Origin: Porphyra umbilicalis
Taxonomy: Eukaryota; Rhodophyta; Bangiophyceae; Bangiales; Bangiaceae
Reading direction: 5' to 3'
Length of the DNA: 64,000 nt
NCBI GenBank assembly: GCA_002049455.2
Contig: KV918834.1
Coordinates: forward strand, 211,105 to 275,104
The position numbers were made by a program, and so were the translations under genes. This document shows, one piece after another, positions 53,501 to 63,154 of this stretch (position 1 is the stretch's first letter; each line of letters begins with the position of its first letter). The notes beneath the pieces were generated by a model, which saw only the letters and a program-made list of their open reading frames with translations, was not told the DNA's origin and did no database searches.

Positions 53501-56500
53501 CCGTTGCTCTTCCCGTAGTTCGTCCTCCCGAGTACGCAGCGCCTCCGTCTCGGCCGCCAATCGCCGACGCTCCTCCACACGCTCCCGCTCCTCCCGACGC
53601 CAGTACGTTAACACGTCCTTGAGCAGTCGTCGCGATCGCCGGTTGGCGTCGTCAGCGGCCCGCACAGACCGCAGGCTTCGTTTGCGCGCCTCCCGTGCAC
53701 ACGCAGCCGACACGCCACGTGACAGCTTTTGAAGCGTCGTCGTGACCTGGCCGTGCGCGCGAACGGCCTTGACGACGTCCGTCTTCACAAATGTGTGCCA
53801 GGCGTTCCGGTCCTTTTTCCACCGGATATCGTCCTCTGGTCGTGGCTCGGCAGCAGCCGCTGCCTCCAGCGTCATCCCAGGAGACTGGTCTCGTCCCATG
53901 GTGAGCTCGTCGTCGTCACCTGCATCCCCAATAAACGAGGAAGAGGGTCGACCCGGCAGACTCAAACGGCCGGCCACGTCAGCGGGGTCCAGGTCGGTGG
54001 CGGTGGCGGCCTTCGCAGCCATTTGAGCTGCCTTCTTTGCCACCGACCGAGCCGCTGCGCCCGAGAGGGGACGAGATGGCCCAGCCAACTGCGCCCCAGG
54101 CCGCAGCAGCAAGCGCTGCTTGCCTGACAGCGATACAGGAGGAAATGCAGACCCGCGGTTACCCGACCCCAACTGCGGTGACGTGATGCCGATGTGCGCT
54201 TGACTGGGACTGCTCATCACGTAGCGGCTCTTCTTCACTGGCGGCCGACGGCGGAGAACCACCGAACCCCGTTCACCGCCAACGGCCTTCTCCTTGCGGG
54301 AAGAGCGGAACTTGTTCTCGGAACGGTCCAGCGCACGGTCCATCGCCCGACACGTTGGATCTAGCTCGTATGGCAGTGGAATAGCCAGCCGCACACCACG
54401 CACCGTGATGCACCGGTTGTCATTGGGATCGTCTTCAGCCACCCACTCGGCGGGCAAGGCGCGGTCCGCCAGGGTTGGCACCAGCCGAGCCAGTTGCAAA
54501 GCACCCGCGTGCAAGATGGGCGCCGCCCACAGCAGGCCCCGACCAGGCCGCCTCACCGGCGGGGCGGGCGCGGCATCAAACTCGCCGGACGCCGGCGGGA
54601 TAGCACCGTCACGTGGGGGGATGAGCGCCGGGTCGTCGTCCACCTCCTCCACTGGCGGCGGACCACCGCGCACTCGCGGCCGCCGCCGGCTGCGGCCGCC
54701 AGACCGCCGACGCCCAGGCGAACCGCTGCTACCCGAGCTATCCTCGTCGTCGCTGTCAGATGACCGGCTCGCGTAGCGACGAGTGGGGATCTTGGGCGCC
54801 AGGGCTTCGGGCACATCCGCTGGTACCAGATCCTTGACGCTCGTAAAGCCCGGGGGGGGCTTCGCCGTCGCATCATCGTCCGAGTTGGTCTCCCCCCCAG
54901 CACGTCCTTCCGGTTCTTCCTCCTCGGTAGATGACACGGCCCACTTGCCGCGCTTCTTCCCTGCCGCTGACGGCGCCCCCTTGGCCCGACGGTCAGATCC
55001 ACCGGCGCCCCTGCCTGCCAACCGACCAGCCGACACCCGCGGCGACGAGGGAGCCTCCTCAGCGCGTTCCGTGCGCTCCGCGTAGACACCAGGACCGGGC
55101 TTAGCCTCTTGATGCGCCTTCCAGGACGGTCGCACGGACCGCTGCTTAGGAACTTCCACCCGCGTTGACGCCGCCGCCGGCGTACGAGCAGAGCGGCTCT
55201 TTTTCTTGGGCACATCACGGCCACTATCCAGCTCCGATGCCGACCGACGTCGAGCAAGCGGCTTGACGTCATCGTACACAGGCGGAGCCGGCTCGGCTTC
55301 CACCTCGTCCACCAGTTCCTCGCACGCATCACGCGCGTAGCGCCCGTCCCGCCCACCGACACGACCATCGTGCAGGCCGCGTCCGACCCGACTGTCGCGC
55401 GCATCCTCGCCGCGTGCATCCCGGCCGTCGTACCCATCGTCCGCCTGGTCGCCCATCGCAAATCGCTCATCTCGGACGTGCGGCACGTCGCCGTGTTCTC
55501 GAGCCAACCGCCCGTCACGAACATCACGGCCGTCACGAATATCACGGCCGTTACGGCCATCACGGCCGTTCCGACCTTCGCGCACGTCACGACCGTCATG
55601 ACCTTCCCACTTGTCACCGCCGTACTCATCCCATTGATGATCGCGATTGGACGGCTTGGTAGGGCGGCTGCGAGCGTCGCCGCCGCTGCTGCCGCCACCG
55701 CTGCCGTCAGCACCACGGGCACGGCCAAGGCCCTTGCTCTCCAAGTCCGACTCGCTCTGTCGCCGCCGGTAGACGCGTTCGTCCTCGTCGTCCGACCCGC
55801 GCCGCCGGCTGCCGTGCTGCCCCGAGCCCGCGACGGCACTGCCACCTTCGCTGTCGCTCTGGCGGCGGCGACTGCCGTGCGACGGCCGGTACTCGTCGGC
55901 ACGCGAGGAAGTGGTGATGTATCCACGTGGTCGCCGAGGATACGCGTCCGGCCCGTCACGTGGGTCCTCCTCTTCGGCAACTCCGCTGCCGCGGTAGGCC
56001 GCTTCGACCTGGCCTGGCGAGTATTCCATCGCCTCCATCCCACCGCTGTTACCACCGCGGTAGTACACGTCTTGGGGAGGCGGATGGCTCACCCGCGGGC
56101 GCCCTCCATCTACACGGTACGCAGTTGCTGACGAGTGCGGTGGCGGTGGTGGCGGTGGTGGCGGTGGGGGTGGGGGCGGCGGCGGGATGGGCAATTGTGC
56201 GGCACCCGCCGGAGGCCCGTCGGGACGACCATAGAACTGCGCACGAGAGGGGTGTCCAGGATGACCCCCATGGGCCGAACCCCATCCATGTGGCCCAGAC
56301 CCAGGGGGTGCCGACAGCGGCGGTGGCGGCTCCCCGTAAACGCCACTCCGAGCGGAAACGGTCGATAGCGGCGGCAGCAGCGGCCTTGGCATTCCATTCC
56401 CATACCCACCCTCAGCCATTGATGGGTGAACGGCGCCGTACGGAGACGACCCAAGCCCCCGCTCCAATCCGCCAGCCTCCCGACGGGATAAGGATAGATG

Positions 56501-56986
56501 CGTTGGGTGGCGAGCGCCCTGCTGGGGGCCAATCCCCCGCAGCAGCTGCGGCGACGGGTAGGAGCGCTGGGCGCTCGGGGGCGGGGGAGGCGGCGGCGGC
56601 AGCATGGACTGCGTGGGAGGGCCCATTTCGCTGTAGGGCGCGGCAGCCCCGGGTGACGTGCCCGCCTCGCCGTGTCGCCGAGCGTCGTGGTGTATCGGCC
56701 GCCCGTAGACGGGGCCCTCGGGCGGTCCGTGACTGTGCCCGAGACCCCGCCCGTACCCGTACGTCGGCGGCCCCGGCATGGATGGCAGGGGCGCAACCGA
56801 CGAGAAGCGGCCGCGGGGAGGAGGCAGCGGCGGCTCCCCTCCGCCACTGCCACGAGCGCCCGAGCGGCTCGGCTCACGATGGCCACCGCCGCCACCGTCC
56901 CCCATCGATGGGGACACGTCCGCACGGTGGCTACGACGCGAGGGTGGCACTATGGGTGGGCCCGAAAGCAAGTCATCCATGTTCAT
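50513..56986 (-). CDS. INO80: INO80 chromatin-remodelling ATPase
   Basis: This is the catalytic subunit of the INO80 complex, which slides nucleosomes and exchanges H2A.Z in transcription, replication and repair. One uninterrupted frame of 2157 residues starts at ATG 56986. Residues 1-1000 are low-complexity: Pro/Gly/Ser-rich, with Arg-Asp-Gly repeats near 460-500, basic patches, and a small globular piece (LLWAAPILHAGALQLARLVP). The DBINO domain lies at about 1050-1190 (KDRNAWHTFVKTDVVKAVRA and EEQRQKNKLRFLLGQSEAFS). The Snf2 N-lobe has Walker A DEMGLGKT (about 1370), LDEAQAIKN (about 1477), and LLTGTPLQN. A roughly 290-residue insertion (about 1650-1940), the INO80-subfamily hallmark, precedes the helicase C-lobe (SGKMQVLDALLRRL, VLVYSQFTKVMDIL, STRAGGVGINLTAADTV, DRAHRLGQ). 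No introns. Long compared with most INO80 proteins because of the disordered N-terminus. Confidence 0.95.
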   Translation of the reverse strand: MNMDDLLSGPPIVPPSRRSHRADVSPSMGDGGGGGHREPSRSGARGSGGGEPPLPPPRGRFSSVAPLPSMPGPPTYGYGRGLGHSHGPPEGPVYGRPIHHDARRHGEAGTSPGAAAPYSEMGPPTQSMLPPPPPPPPSAQRSYPSPQLLRGIGPQQGARHPTHLSLSRREAGGLERGLGSSPYGAVHPSMAEGGYGNGMPRPLLPPLSTVSARSGVYGEPPPPLSAPPGSGPHGWGSAHGGHPGHPSRAQFYGRPDGPPAGAAQLPIPPPPPPPPPPPPPPPPHSSATAYRVDGGRPRVSHPPPQDVYYRGGNSGGMEAMEYSPGQVEAAYRGSGVAEEEDPRDGPDAYPRRPRGYITTSSRADEYRPSHGSRRRQSDSEGGSAVAGSGQHGSRRRGSDDEDERVYRRRQSESDLESKGLGRARGADGSGGGSSGGDARSRPTKPSNRDHQWDEYGGDKWEGHDGRDVREGRNGRDGRNGRDIRDGRDVRDGRLAREHGDVPHVRDERFAMGDQADDGYDGRDARGEDARDSRVGRGLHDGRVGGRDGRYARDACEELVDEVEAEPAPPVYDDVKPLARRRSASELDSGRDVPKKKSRSARTPAAASTRVEVPKQRSVRPSWKAHQEAKPGPGVYAERTERAEEAPSSPRVSAGRLAGRGAGGSDRRAKGAPSAAGKKRGKWAVSSTEEEEPEGRAGGETNSDDDATAKPPPGFTSVKDLVPADVPEALAPKIPTRRYASRSSDSDDEDSSGSSGSPGRRRSGGRSRRRPRVRGGPPPVEEVDDDPALIPPRDGAIPPASGEFDAAPAPPVRRPGRGLLWAAPILHAGALQLARLVPTLADRALPAEWVAEDDPNDNRCITVRGVRLAIPLPYELDPTCRAMDRALDRSENKFRSSRKEKAVGGERGSVVLRRRPPVKKSRYVMSSPSQAHIGITSPQLGSGNRGSAFPPVSLSGKQRLLLRPGAQLAGPSRPLSGAAARSVAKKAAQMAAKAATATDLDPADVAGRLSLPGRPSSSFIGDAGDDDELTMGRDQSPGMTLEAAAAAEPRPEDDIRWKKDRNAWHTFVKTDVVKAVRAHGQVTTTLQKLSRGVSAACAREARKRSLRSVRAADDANRRSRRLLKDVLTYWRREERERVEERRRLAAETEALRTREDELREEQRQKNKLRFLLGQSEAFSSFLQAKAQATSAAAAADKAGAASASSGTAVAAPGVDATMDSITGTEDDAELRRKSEAAAAELLVAHRAKLAQFDNETVRQRSISDTAAADRAADEARHADDEGGLAAPTAANAMDGVTPAATEGHTPASAAAVEAAAAEAAAAAMSLAGSDNKQVAAVKQPSILLGKMKGYQLRGLSWLVSLYDQGISGILADEMGLGKTVQTISFLAYLAEAENNWGPFLVVTPKATLHNWQQEVGKFCPSLRVLPYWGSKADRQELRKHWSQKRMYRRDSEFHVCVTSYETLMTDQTHFPRVKWQHVVLDEAQAIKNSASARWKALLNFPCRNRLLLTGTPLQNKMSELWSLLHFIMPTVFDSHTEFADWFAKDIEGHAKNASSMLDSTTLARLRTLLDPFMLRRVKRDVENEMPPKTELVVHCDLTPRQRKLYAGIKANISVEELRRTLGVNSGGGGGTADASEKGQLMNIIMQLRKVCNHPETFQRRTPTAPLQFQRSPPPSISPLPPAVLTNKSDGPPPPQMVTLVRESALSLSYPSLVQQCLALAEAERQKACVVTCGPLTPARLTKQWFPPAKTESPATPVPGGSLSALRLAGGLSPTEIFAIAGVLAPVYGWHRISAGVVEGLDRLRTVYGSSDDEGVSSGENPLDVPHRRLLLPMRGTRGAGGGGLAPILLPGHESPAQMVEVHTRLLRVTRIHVPAATAPPAHAFVPGDASHAAALRAAEASAYPAPPVDSGVSVAENYALWRGLSGNYGGAVGTSSISMPDRGRLVADSGKMQVLDALLRRLKREGHKVLVYSQFTKVMDILENYVQTTGFKYVRLDGQSALADRRDMVAEWQTDDDLFVFLLSTRAGGVGINLTAADTVIFFDSDWNPTVDSQAMDRAHRLGQERPVTVYRLLARGTIEDRIRSRALQKERINDLVIKGGQIAAEADQADADTTNLRDLAALLMGEDDIDDKAQQLAGVSVTTVATTPGSASVPVAA
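55480..55620. repeat. Minisatellite inside INO80 coding the Arg-Asp-Gly tract
   Basis: Units such as ATCACGGCCGTCACGA of 9-18 bp repeat about eight times and, on the minus strand, encode GRDGRNGRDIRDGRDVRDGR. The variation keeps the frame, as expected for a coding minisatellite. Confidence 0.7.
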
Positions 56987-58060
56987 CGGCTACGAAGGGG
57001 GAGTACGACTGCACCGCCCCCCTTGCACGCAAGACCGATCGCCGTCCGTGCGCGCGCCGTGAACTGCAGAGGGCCACCTGCCGGAGGATGGAGAGCACAA
57101 CCACATCCGTATGCAACGGCAAGTGGGCGCGCGGTTCCAACCTGGGAGACGGATCGGCGCCGCAATCGCGCAGCCCCAAGCGCCCCGCACACTCACGACG
57201 CACCGCAAAGGAGGTGGTCGAGCGAGGGGACCTCCCACCACGCGGGAAGCGCAACGAGAAACGTGCTGTGGCGGAGGACGCCCCACCGCAACAAGCCGGT
57301 ACACAAAAGGAGCACGGCTGCACGGACGACGGCGAGGGCGGGGTGCTGGGGCGGGGGGGCGAGCCGTGGCGGCGGGGGTGGGGTGTGGCGGTGGCGGAAG
57401 GGAGCCGAACACCAAAGAGGGGGGGGGCGAAACCAGCGGCGTGGGAGGGGCGCTCCGACGGCGGCGACACCGAGTGCGCGTCGCGGCAACCGCAGCGCCC
57501 GTCCTCCAGCGCCGACGGCGGGTGAGGGAGCGAGCGGCCGTCGCGCCGCAACGGTGGGCCGTGCCGGGCCAGACCCCCGCCGCGCAACACGACGCGGGCA
57601 GGCCGGGCAAGCACTCGGCACACGCCGGGGCGGCGGGGCGCTCCCCCGCTCACGGCGGGCCAGTTCGGCGCCAGCACGTCAGGTGCAGGGTGCCCGGGGG
57701 GGTGGGTGCCACCATGGCCGGCCGGCCGCGCGCTGCACCTGGTCGCGGGGGGGCGCGACGTGCAGGGCGGGGGGGCGCTGGCGACCCCTGTCCGCGCGCG
57801 CTCCCCGCCACCGCAGCGAACCACCGTCCCCCCCCCGGCCACACCTCCGTCGGGGCGCGTGCGCGGCCGCCAAATGGGCAGGCGGGGCGGCGGGACCCTC
57901 GCCCCCCCCCGCGTCCCCGTCCTCCCCACACACACACACACCCCCACCGCACGTCGGCCGCGCGGCCGTGGCAGGGGGTGGCGGGTCACCCGCCGGCAGC
58001 GACGCGGGAGGCGGCTCGACACACGGTGGGGAGGCACAGCGCGTTGATGAAATCTCGTGT
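56987..58060. other. GC-rich region upstream of INO80
   Basis: Probably holds the INO80 5' UTR and promoter. G and C runs are common and a (CA)n tract lies at about 57929-57943. Frames of 300-490 codons on both strands are compositional. Confidence 0.4.
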
Positions 58061-58880
58061 CAGGTTCCAAGGTATCTGCAACAAGGCCGAACCGTATTGC
58101 TGCTCGACCCCTTTGCGTTCAGAGAGAGATCGAAAATGAGTACATAACTCCTCTTTGCCCAATCTTTAAGGAGAAGTTCACATCCTTCGAGACATATGTT
58201 GCGAGACTCGCCGCAATGATCCCTCGGAGGTCTCGGGGAAGAAGTGGAGCAAGACCCTGACGGAGGAAAGGATGTGACACCGGCCAGCATTGAGGATACA
58301 TGCCAAAGATGCATTGAAAGACACGGTCGCTTTATTGTTGCTCGGCGCGGGCACGGGTGGCAGAGCAGACACGAAATCGATAAGAAAGCCACGGTGTGCT
58401 ACAGAGTCACGCAGACATGTAGCTAACTGCACACAGCCGCAAACTCTGACAGAGCTACAGGCCACCGGACAACAGCAAGCTCACCATGTCAGCGACTCGC
58501 GGACACCACGCATGCATGTGCGTATGACACAAGTTACTCGACTTCGATGTCAGCAACACCCATTGGTTTGCAAAGAAACAGAAGCCAAGAAAGAGGAAGC
58601 CATCGCACATATGCATGGTAAGGATACATGGGGGACGGGCGAGCGAACACGAAAAAGAAGTACGTGGTCAGTTCATCCAACCCATCCACCACCCACCCAC
58701 CGCGCGCGTCACACTATCCACACTGCGCCAGTGTGGATCCCCACCCAATCGCCACCACCACTAGTCCAGCGACTGCAAACGTCGTCCGGCCCGTCGTAGA
58801 GTGACTCCCCCCCGCCCCCGTGCGAGCTGGAGAGAATGCGTGGGATGGAGGGGATGCAGATAAGAATACGACAGGAACGA
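58061..58880. other. Stretch without a recognisable gene
   Basis: Moderate GC. Short frames show no domain. Confidence 0.35.
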
Positions 58881-58881
58881 G

Positions 58882-59037
58882 GGCGGTCGGCAGGAGGGTG
58901 GGCGGGGCGATCGAACAGAGGGTGGCCGGGGCTTCCGGCCAGGAGGGTGGGTGGGGCGGTCGACCAGAGGGTGGGCGGGGCGGTCCGCCAGGAGGGTGGG
59001 CCGAGCGGTCGGCCAGGAGAGCGAGCGGGGATGTTGG
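58882..59037. repeat. G-rich minisatellite, period about 24-25 bp, six units
   Basis: Units of the form GGTCGGCCAGGAGGGTGGGC plus GGGG repeat head to tail with substitutions. The regular GGG/GGGG spacing gives quadruplex-forming potential on the plus strand. Confidence 0.7.
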
Positions 59038-61385
59038 CAGCACTTGTGCACTTGGGCGGCAGCCAGGAGCGGGGCTGGGGGCAGCATGGCAGTCACCTGC
59101 ACACATGCCGAGGGCGCGCATTGGCGCCGCCCAGCACTTCGAATTATTATTAATCGCCCCGCTATCCCCAAGCACAAGGCTTGACGTTTTCCAGCCCGCT
59201 GGTTGGCTGCCCGGTTGACCGGGGGCGCATCCTGGGTCCCCATTGGTAGCAGACTATCATGCCAACAGGTACTGAACAAAGTCTGGCTGACACAAGCTAC
59301 GACGGTGAGGCGTCCGAGCAGAGGTCTCCATGTGCCCGCAAGAATGCATACTGTGTACGCCAAGTCTGCCTTGAACTGGGTGTGAAGGGTGCCGTTTGAT
59401 CGCGCAAGGAGGACCTGCCCCATGACCCTGCCAGAGCTCTGCACGGCAATGCCAGCAGCCGTCCCACTCTAGCGACACCGTTTGCGCCCCCATCCTCCCC
59501 GACCCCCTCGGCATGTATGTGCAGCCCCCCTCGCCCCCCCCCCCCCTGCCAGCAGGAGAAAGGAGTGGGAGAGGACAGGAAAGGAGGCAAGCACAAGTGT
59601 CCGTGGTTGGGCGGTGCCCGCAGCTATTGGGAGTAGACGAGTACGCACATGGGTAGGGGTGACCAGGTGGGTGGGGTAAGAAGGTCTCTGGGGGTGTCAG
59701 AAAGCCTTCTCAGACAGAGCCTTTTAGAGATCGACACAGCGACATTTGCGAGGATGGTGTCACGAGGTTTGCTGCATGGAAAAACATTTCTCTCACGACC
59801 TCTCACGGTTCGCATATATTTTAAGTTCTCCGTGACCCAATTTGACAACGTGCTGTGGGGGTGGCGGCCCGAGGTGGCTGCGGCCCACAACTTGTCACCC
59901 CCCCCCCCCCCCCCCTCGCCGGCCGCTCGACCGGCGGCAGCACCCCCCCCTGTGGCGACCCGTTGGGGGCCGCCCCCGGCCACGCTCGCGCGCGCCACCA
60001 ACGGGCCGCCCGACCCCCGCCGCCGCCACCACCCCCGCCACGCCGGCAAACGCTGCGCGTGGCCGACGCGGAGGGGCGTCTCGGCCGCGCGGGAGGCGCG
60101 GCCGACGGGGGTGGCCGCGTCGGCGAGGCCGAACCCGACCGCCCCGCCGCGTCCAGCTGGGACCCGATTGGCCGCTGGGGGCCTCCGCGCAGGGGCTTGC
60201 GCCGCCGCTGAGGCTGGAGGGCGGCACCGGGGCGGTCGACGGGCACGCCACCGCCGCCGAGGGGCTGTCCACGTGCTTGGCCTGGTTGGTGGGAGGCAGG
60301 CGTTTTGTCGTGGCGCGACCAAGCGCGCGAACCAGAGGGCCCGAGGCCCATCTCCCAATCCAGCACTTGACTATTATAGAAAAATGAAGTTGTGAGATGC
60401 TCTGAGCGGCTGTGCACCACACACAAGGAAGGAGCCCTGACTTAATCCCCCAAATTTTGAAGGTCTTGTGGCCCGGGTGTGGGCAGCTGGGGCCACACAT
60501 GATGCGCTGGACCCGTCAGCACGACGGTGGGCACAGCACATGGCCCAGGCACGCGCGGACAAAAAATCTGCCTCTGCGACCTTCTGGAGGACCGATCAAA
60601 TCCAAAACGCTCTCACGCCCAGACTTGGCGCCAACCCCTCTGTCAGGCGTGAGTCTTGCACGATGTCGATTGGTCAGCTCCACGTGTGTAACTGTGGCAT
60701 GTCAAGCGGCTGTTAGTAATTGAAAGAGACAGCCGTGATTTACATGTACTCAGTCACGTGATCCCAGCTCCGAAAAGATCTTTCAATCCTTGTTGTTGCT
60801 TCAGAACTCCAGTTGCGGGGCGGACGCAGTACCCTACAAGTAGGGCGGAAACCCCCCCAACCTCTGTAGGAGCGAGCGACACCAGGACCTGGGCACGGCG
60901 AACACACCCGGGTTTGGACAAACACAAGCTCTGGTGTCACAAACCGGGAGTACCCTCGGTCTGGTGTCACGAACCGGGGGTCCCCCGGTCTGGCGTCATG
61001 GACCGGGGTATTGATACCAGAGCATGTGTTTGTGGTGCCACACGGCTTGGCCCAAACAACAATGCCATGCAGCGCCGCGTGGTGGCGTCTCAGACTCGGC
61101 ACCACATCAAGGATAGCGCGTCTCGGACCGGGCGACTCCCCCCGTCTTGTTTGTTCGATTGCACGGCGGGTCGCGGACGCCCGCACCGATCCCCCCCGCC
61201 AATGGCATGCAGACAACGCAGGTCCAGATAGGTGCTGACACAAGCAAGCAGAGCAGGCGCCGCAAACGACGGGGCGCCCACGACGGCGCCGTGGTGCCCC
61301 CACGAGCCCCTTCCCACCACTCCCCGTCCCACGCCGCACCTGGCGTGCGGCCCGCCCCGGCAGGCCCCGAGCGGCGACGCGCGCG
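59038..61385. other. Gene-free stretch, including the 3' flank of PNGase
   Basis: Contains a short GC-extreme patch at 59880-60260, with a C run at 59900-59916, whose open frames are compositional. Three roughly 30-bp direct repeats of the form GGTCTGGTGTCAC.AACCGGG lie at about 60927-61010. Nothing resembling a gene is supported. Confidence 0.4.
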
Positions 61386-63154
61386 TCACGGCCGCCCATC
61401 CTCCCCGCGGCTCCGCACCCAGTCCGCCCTCCCCGACTGGCGGCCCGGTAGCGCCGCGGCTTCTGCCCCCTCCCCCCCGCCCCCCCCCCCCCCCCGTGGA
61501 GCGCCTCCCAGTCGGCCACATCCCGCGCCGCCGCCGCGTCGCGCCCCCCCCCCGGCGGCAGCGCGTCGAGGGCGGCCGCGTTGCGCTCGCGGATCGCCGC
61601 CGCCAACCACCCCTCCCCCACCACCGTGCGGCGGCGGGCCACCTCTGCGTACGCGCGGGTGTAGCGGCGCGTCACGTCGGCCACCCCATCCGCCCCCGCC
61701 GCCAGCACGTACGTCAGCCGCTTCTTCCACCCCCCCTCGTACAGCAGCGGCGTGTCGAGCGCCGCCTCACACGCGTCGGCGTGCACCCACCGGCGGGCGG
61801 CGGGGGACCACACCTCCGTCCACAGGTGGTCCGTCGCGTCCACGACGAGGCGGGCGGTGAGGCCCGCCGCAATCGCCACCGCCGTTAACGCCTGGGCCCA
61901 CTCCCCGCAGCGGCCGCGTCGCGTCTCGAGCAGCTTGACCGGGTCGCGGAAGCGCCCAAAGCGTGTCACCGCCCCGCACTGGGGGCACGTGTGGAGTTCG
62001 ACGACCGACGCGCGCGCGCGGCGCTCCGCCTCGTTGGGCGTGTCCGTGCCCCGCACGGCGGTGGTGCCGCCACACGCCCAGCAGGGGAGGGTGTCGACCC
62101 AGGTAAAAAAGTCGGCTTTGAACCAGGTGAGGAGGGCGCGCGTCAAGCACACGGCGGGGCAGGTGGCCACGTCCGCCGCCAGCGCAGGGGCGGGGGGGGC
62201 GGGGGACGGGGTCGCCGCCGCCCCGACGGCGCCATCGCTGGCCGACGTCGTCGCCGCTGGGGCGGGCACCGCAACCGGCGCGGCCGTCACAGACGGTGCC
62301 GCCCCGCCCGTGACCGCCGCCACGACCGCGTCCGTCGACAGCACGTCCAGCGGGATGACCAGCCGCACGCGCTCTCGGATGGACGGCTCCGCAGACTCCT
62401 TGACCGCCGCCACGTACCGGTCCAGGGAGACCATGAGGCGGAGGCCGCCGGGGGTGGCCTCGTCTGCAGCGGCGGCGGGCGCTGCCGCCGACGGTGACGC
62501 CGCCGGTGCCGCCGCCGGTGCCGCCGCCGGTGCCGCCGCCGGTGCCGCCGCCGCCGCCGACGGCCACGGCACCGCCCACACCGCCGCCAGTGCCGCCGCG
62601 GCCGCCGGTGCCACCGTGGCCGTCGGCGCGGCCGTCACCGACCGCAGCGCGGCGGCGAGCGCGTTGAGGGTGATGGGCGCCCCCGCGGGCGGCTGCGGGA
62701 CCGACGGCCACGCCGACGCTGGCGCCGCCGCCGCCGCCGCCGCCGGCGCTCCCCGCCGCGCCGGCAGTGGCACTGGCGGCAGTGGCGCCCGCTGCGCGAG
62801 CGCCAGTGGCGCCGCCGCGCGCGCCCCCCTCCCCCCCCGCACCACCGAGATGGCGTCGCCCGGGCGCAGGGGTAGCGCGTCGAGGCGGACCCCCCCCAGC
62901 CCCCCCCACGGGCAGAGGCGGTGTTCCCCCCCCCCGGCGGGGCGGGCGCACCCCCCCCCCCGGCAGGGAGAGCGCCTGCTCGGCGGGCGGGATGTCGGTC
63001 AAGCTGAAGAGCACGTCGCCCAACTCGGTGAGCGTCATGGCCGGGTCGTACGGGACGGGGATGGCCTCGGTCGCGGGGGGGGCGGTGCACGTGAGGGTGG
63101 GGGACGGCGGTCGGGGGGGGGGGGGGGGGGGGAAGCGGGGGGTGGGGGCGCCAT
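61386..63154 (-). CDS. PNG1: Peptide:N-glycanase (PNGase/NGLY1 type), frame shifted at G/C tracts
   Basis: This cytosolic enzyme removes N-glycans from misfolded glycoproteins during ER-associated degradation. The transglutaminase-like core is unmistakable. A zinc site is formed by CWACGG (near 62085) and CPQCG (near 61985). The catalytic Cys is in RRGRCGEWAQAL (near 61912), His in DATDHLWTEVWS and Asp in RWVHADACEA (61835-61785), followed by KKRLTYVLAAGADGVADVTR. The gene probably starts at ATG 63154 (ATTGCCATGGCG). After a 20-G run (63113-63132) a ubiquitin-like N-terminus appears in another frame (LTCTAPPATEAIPVPYDPAM, LTELGDVLFSLTDIPP, later LDALPLRPGDAISVV), then an Ala/Pro-rich linker. 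The conserved end LPGRQSGRADWVRSRGE is in a third frame after the 16-C run 61480-61495, ending at TGA 61388-61386. The length would be about 590 residues. Confidence 0.85.
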
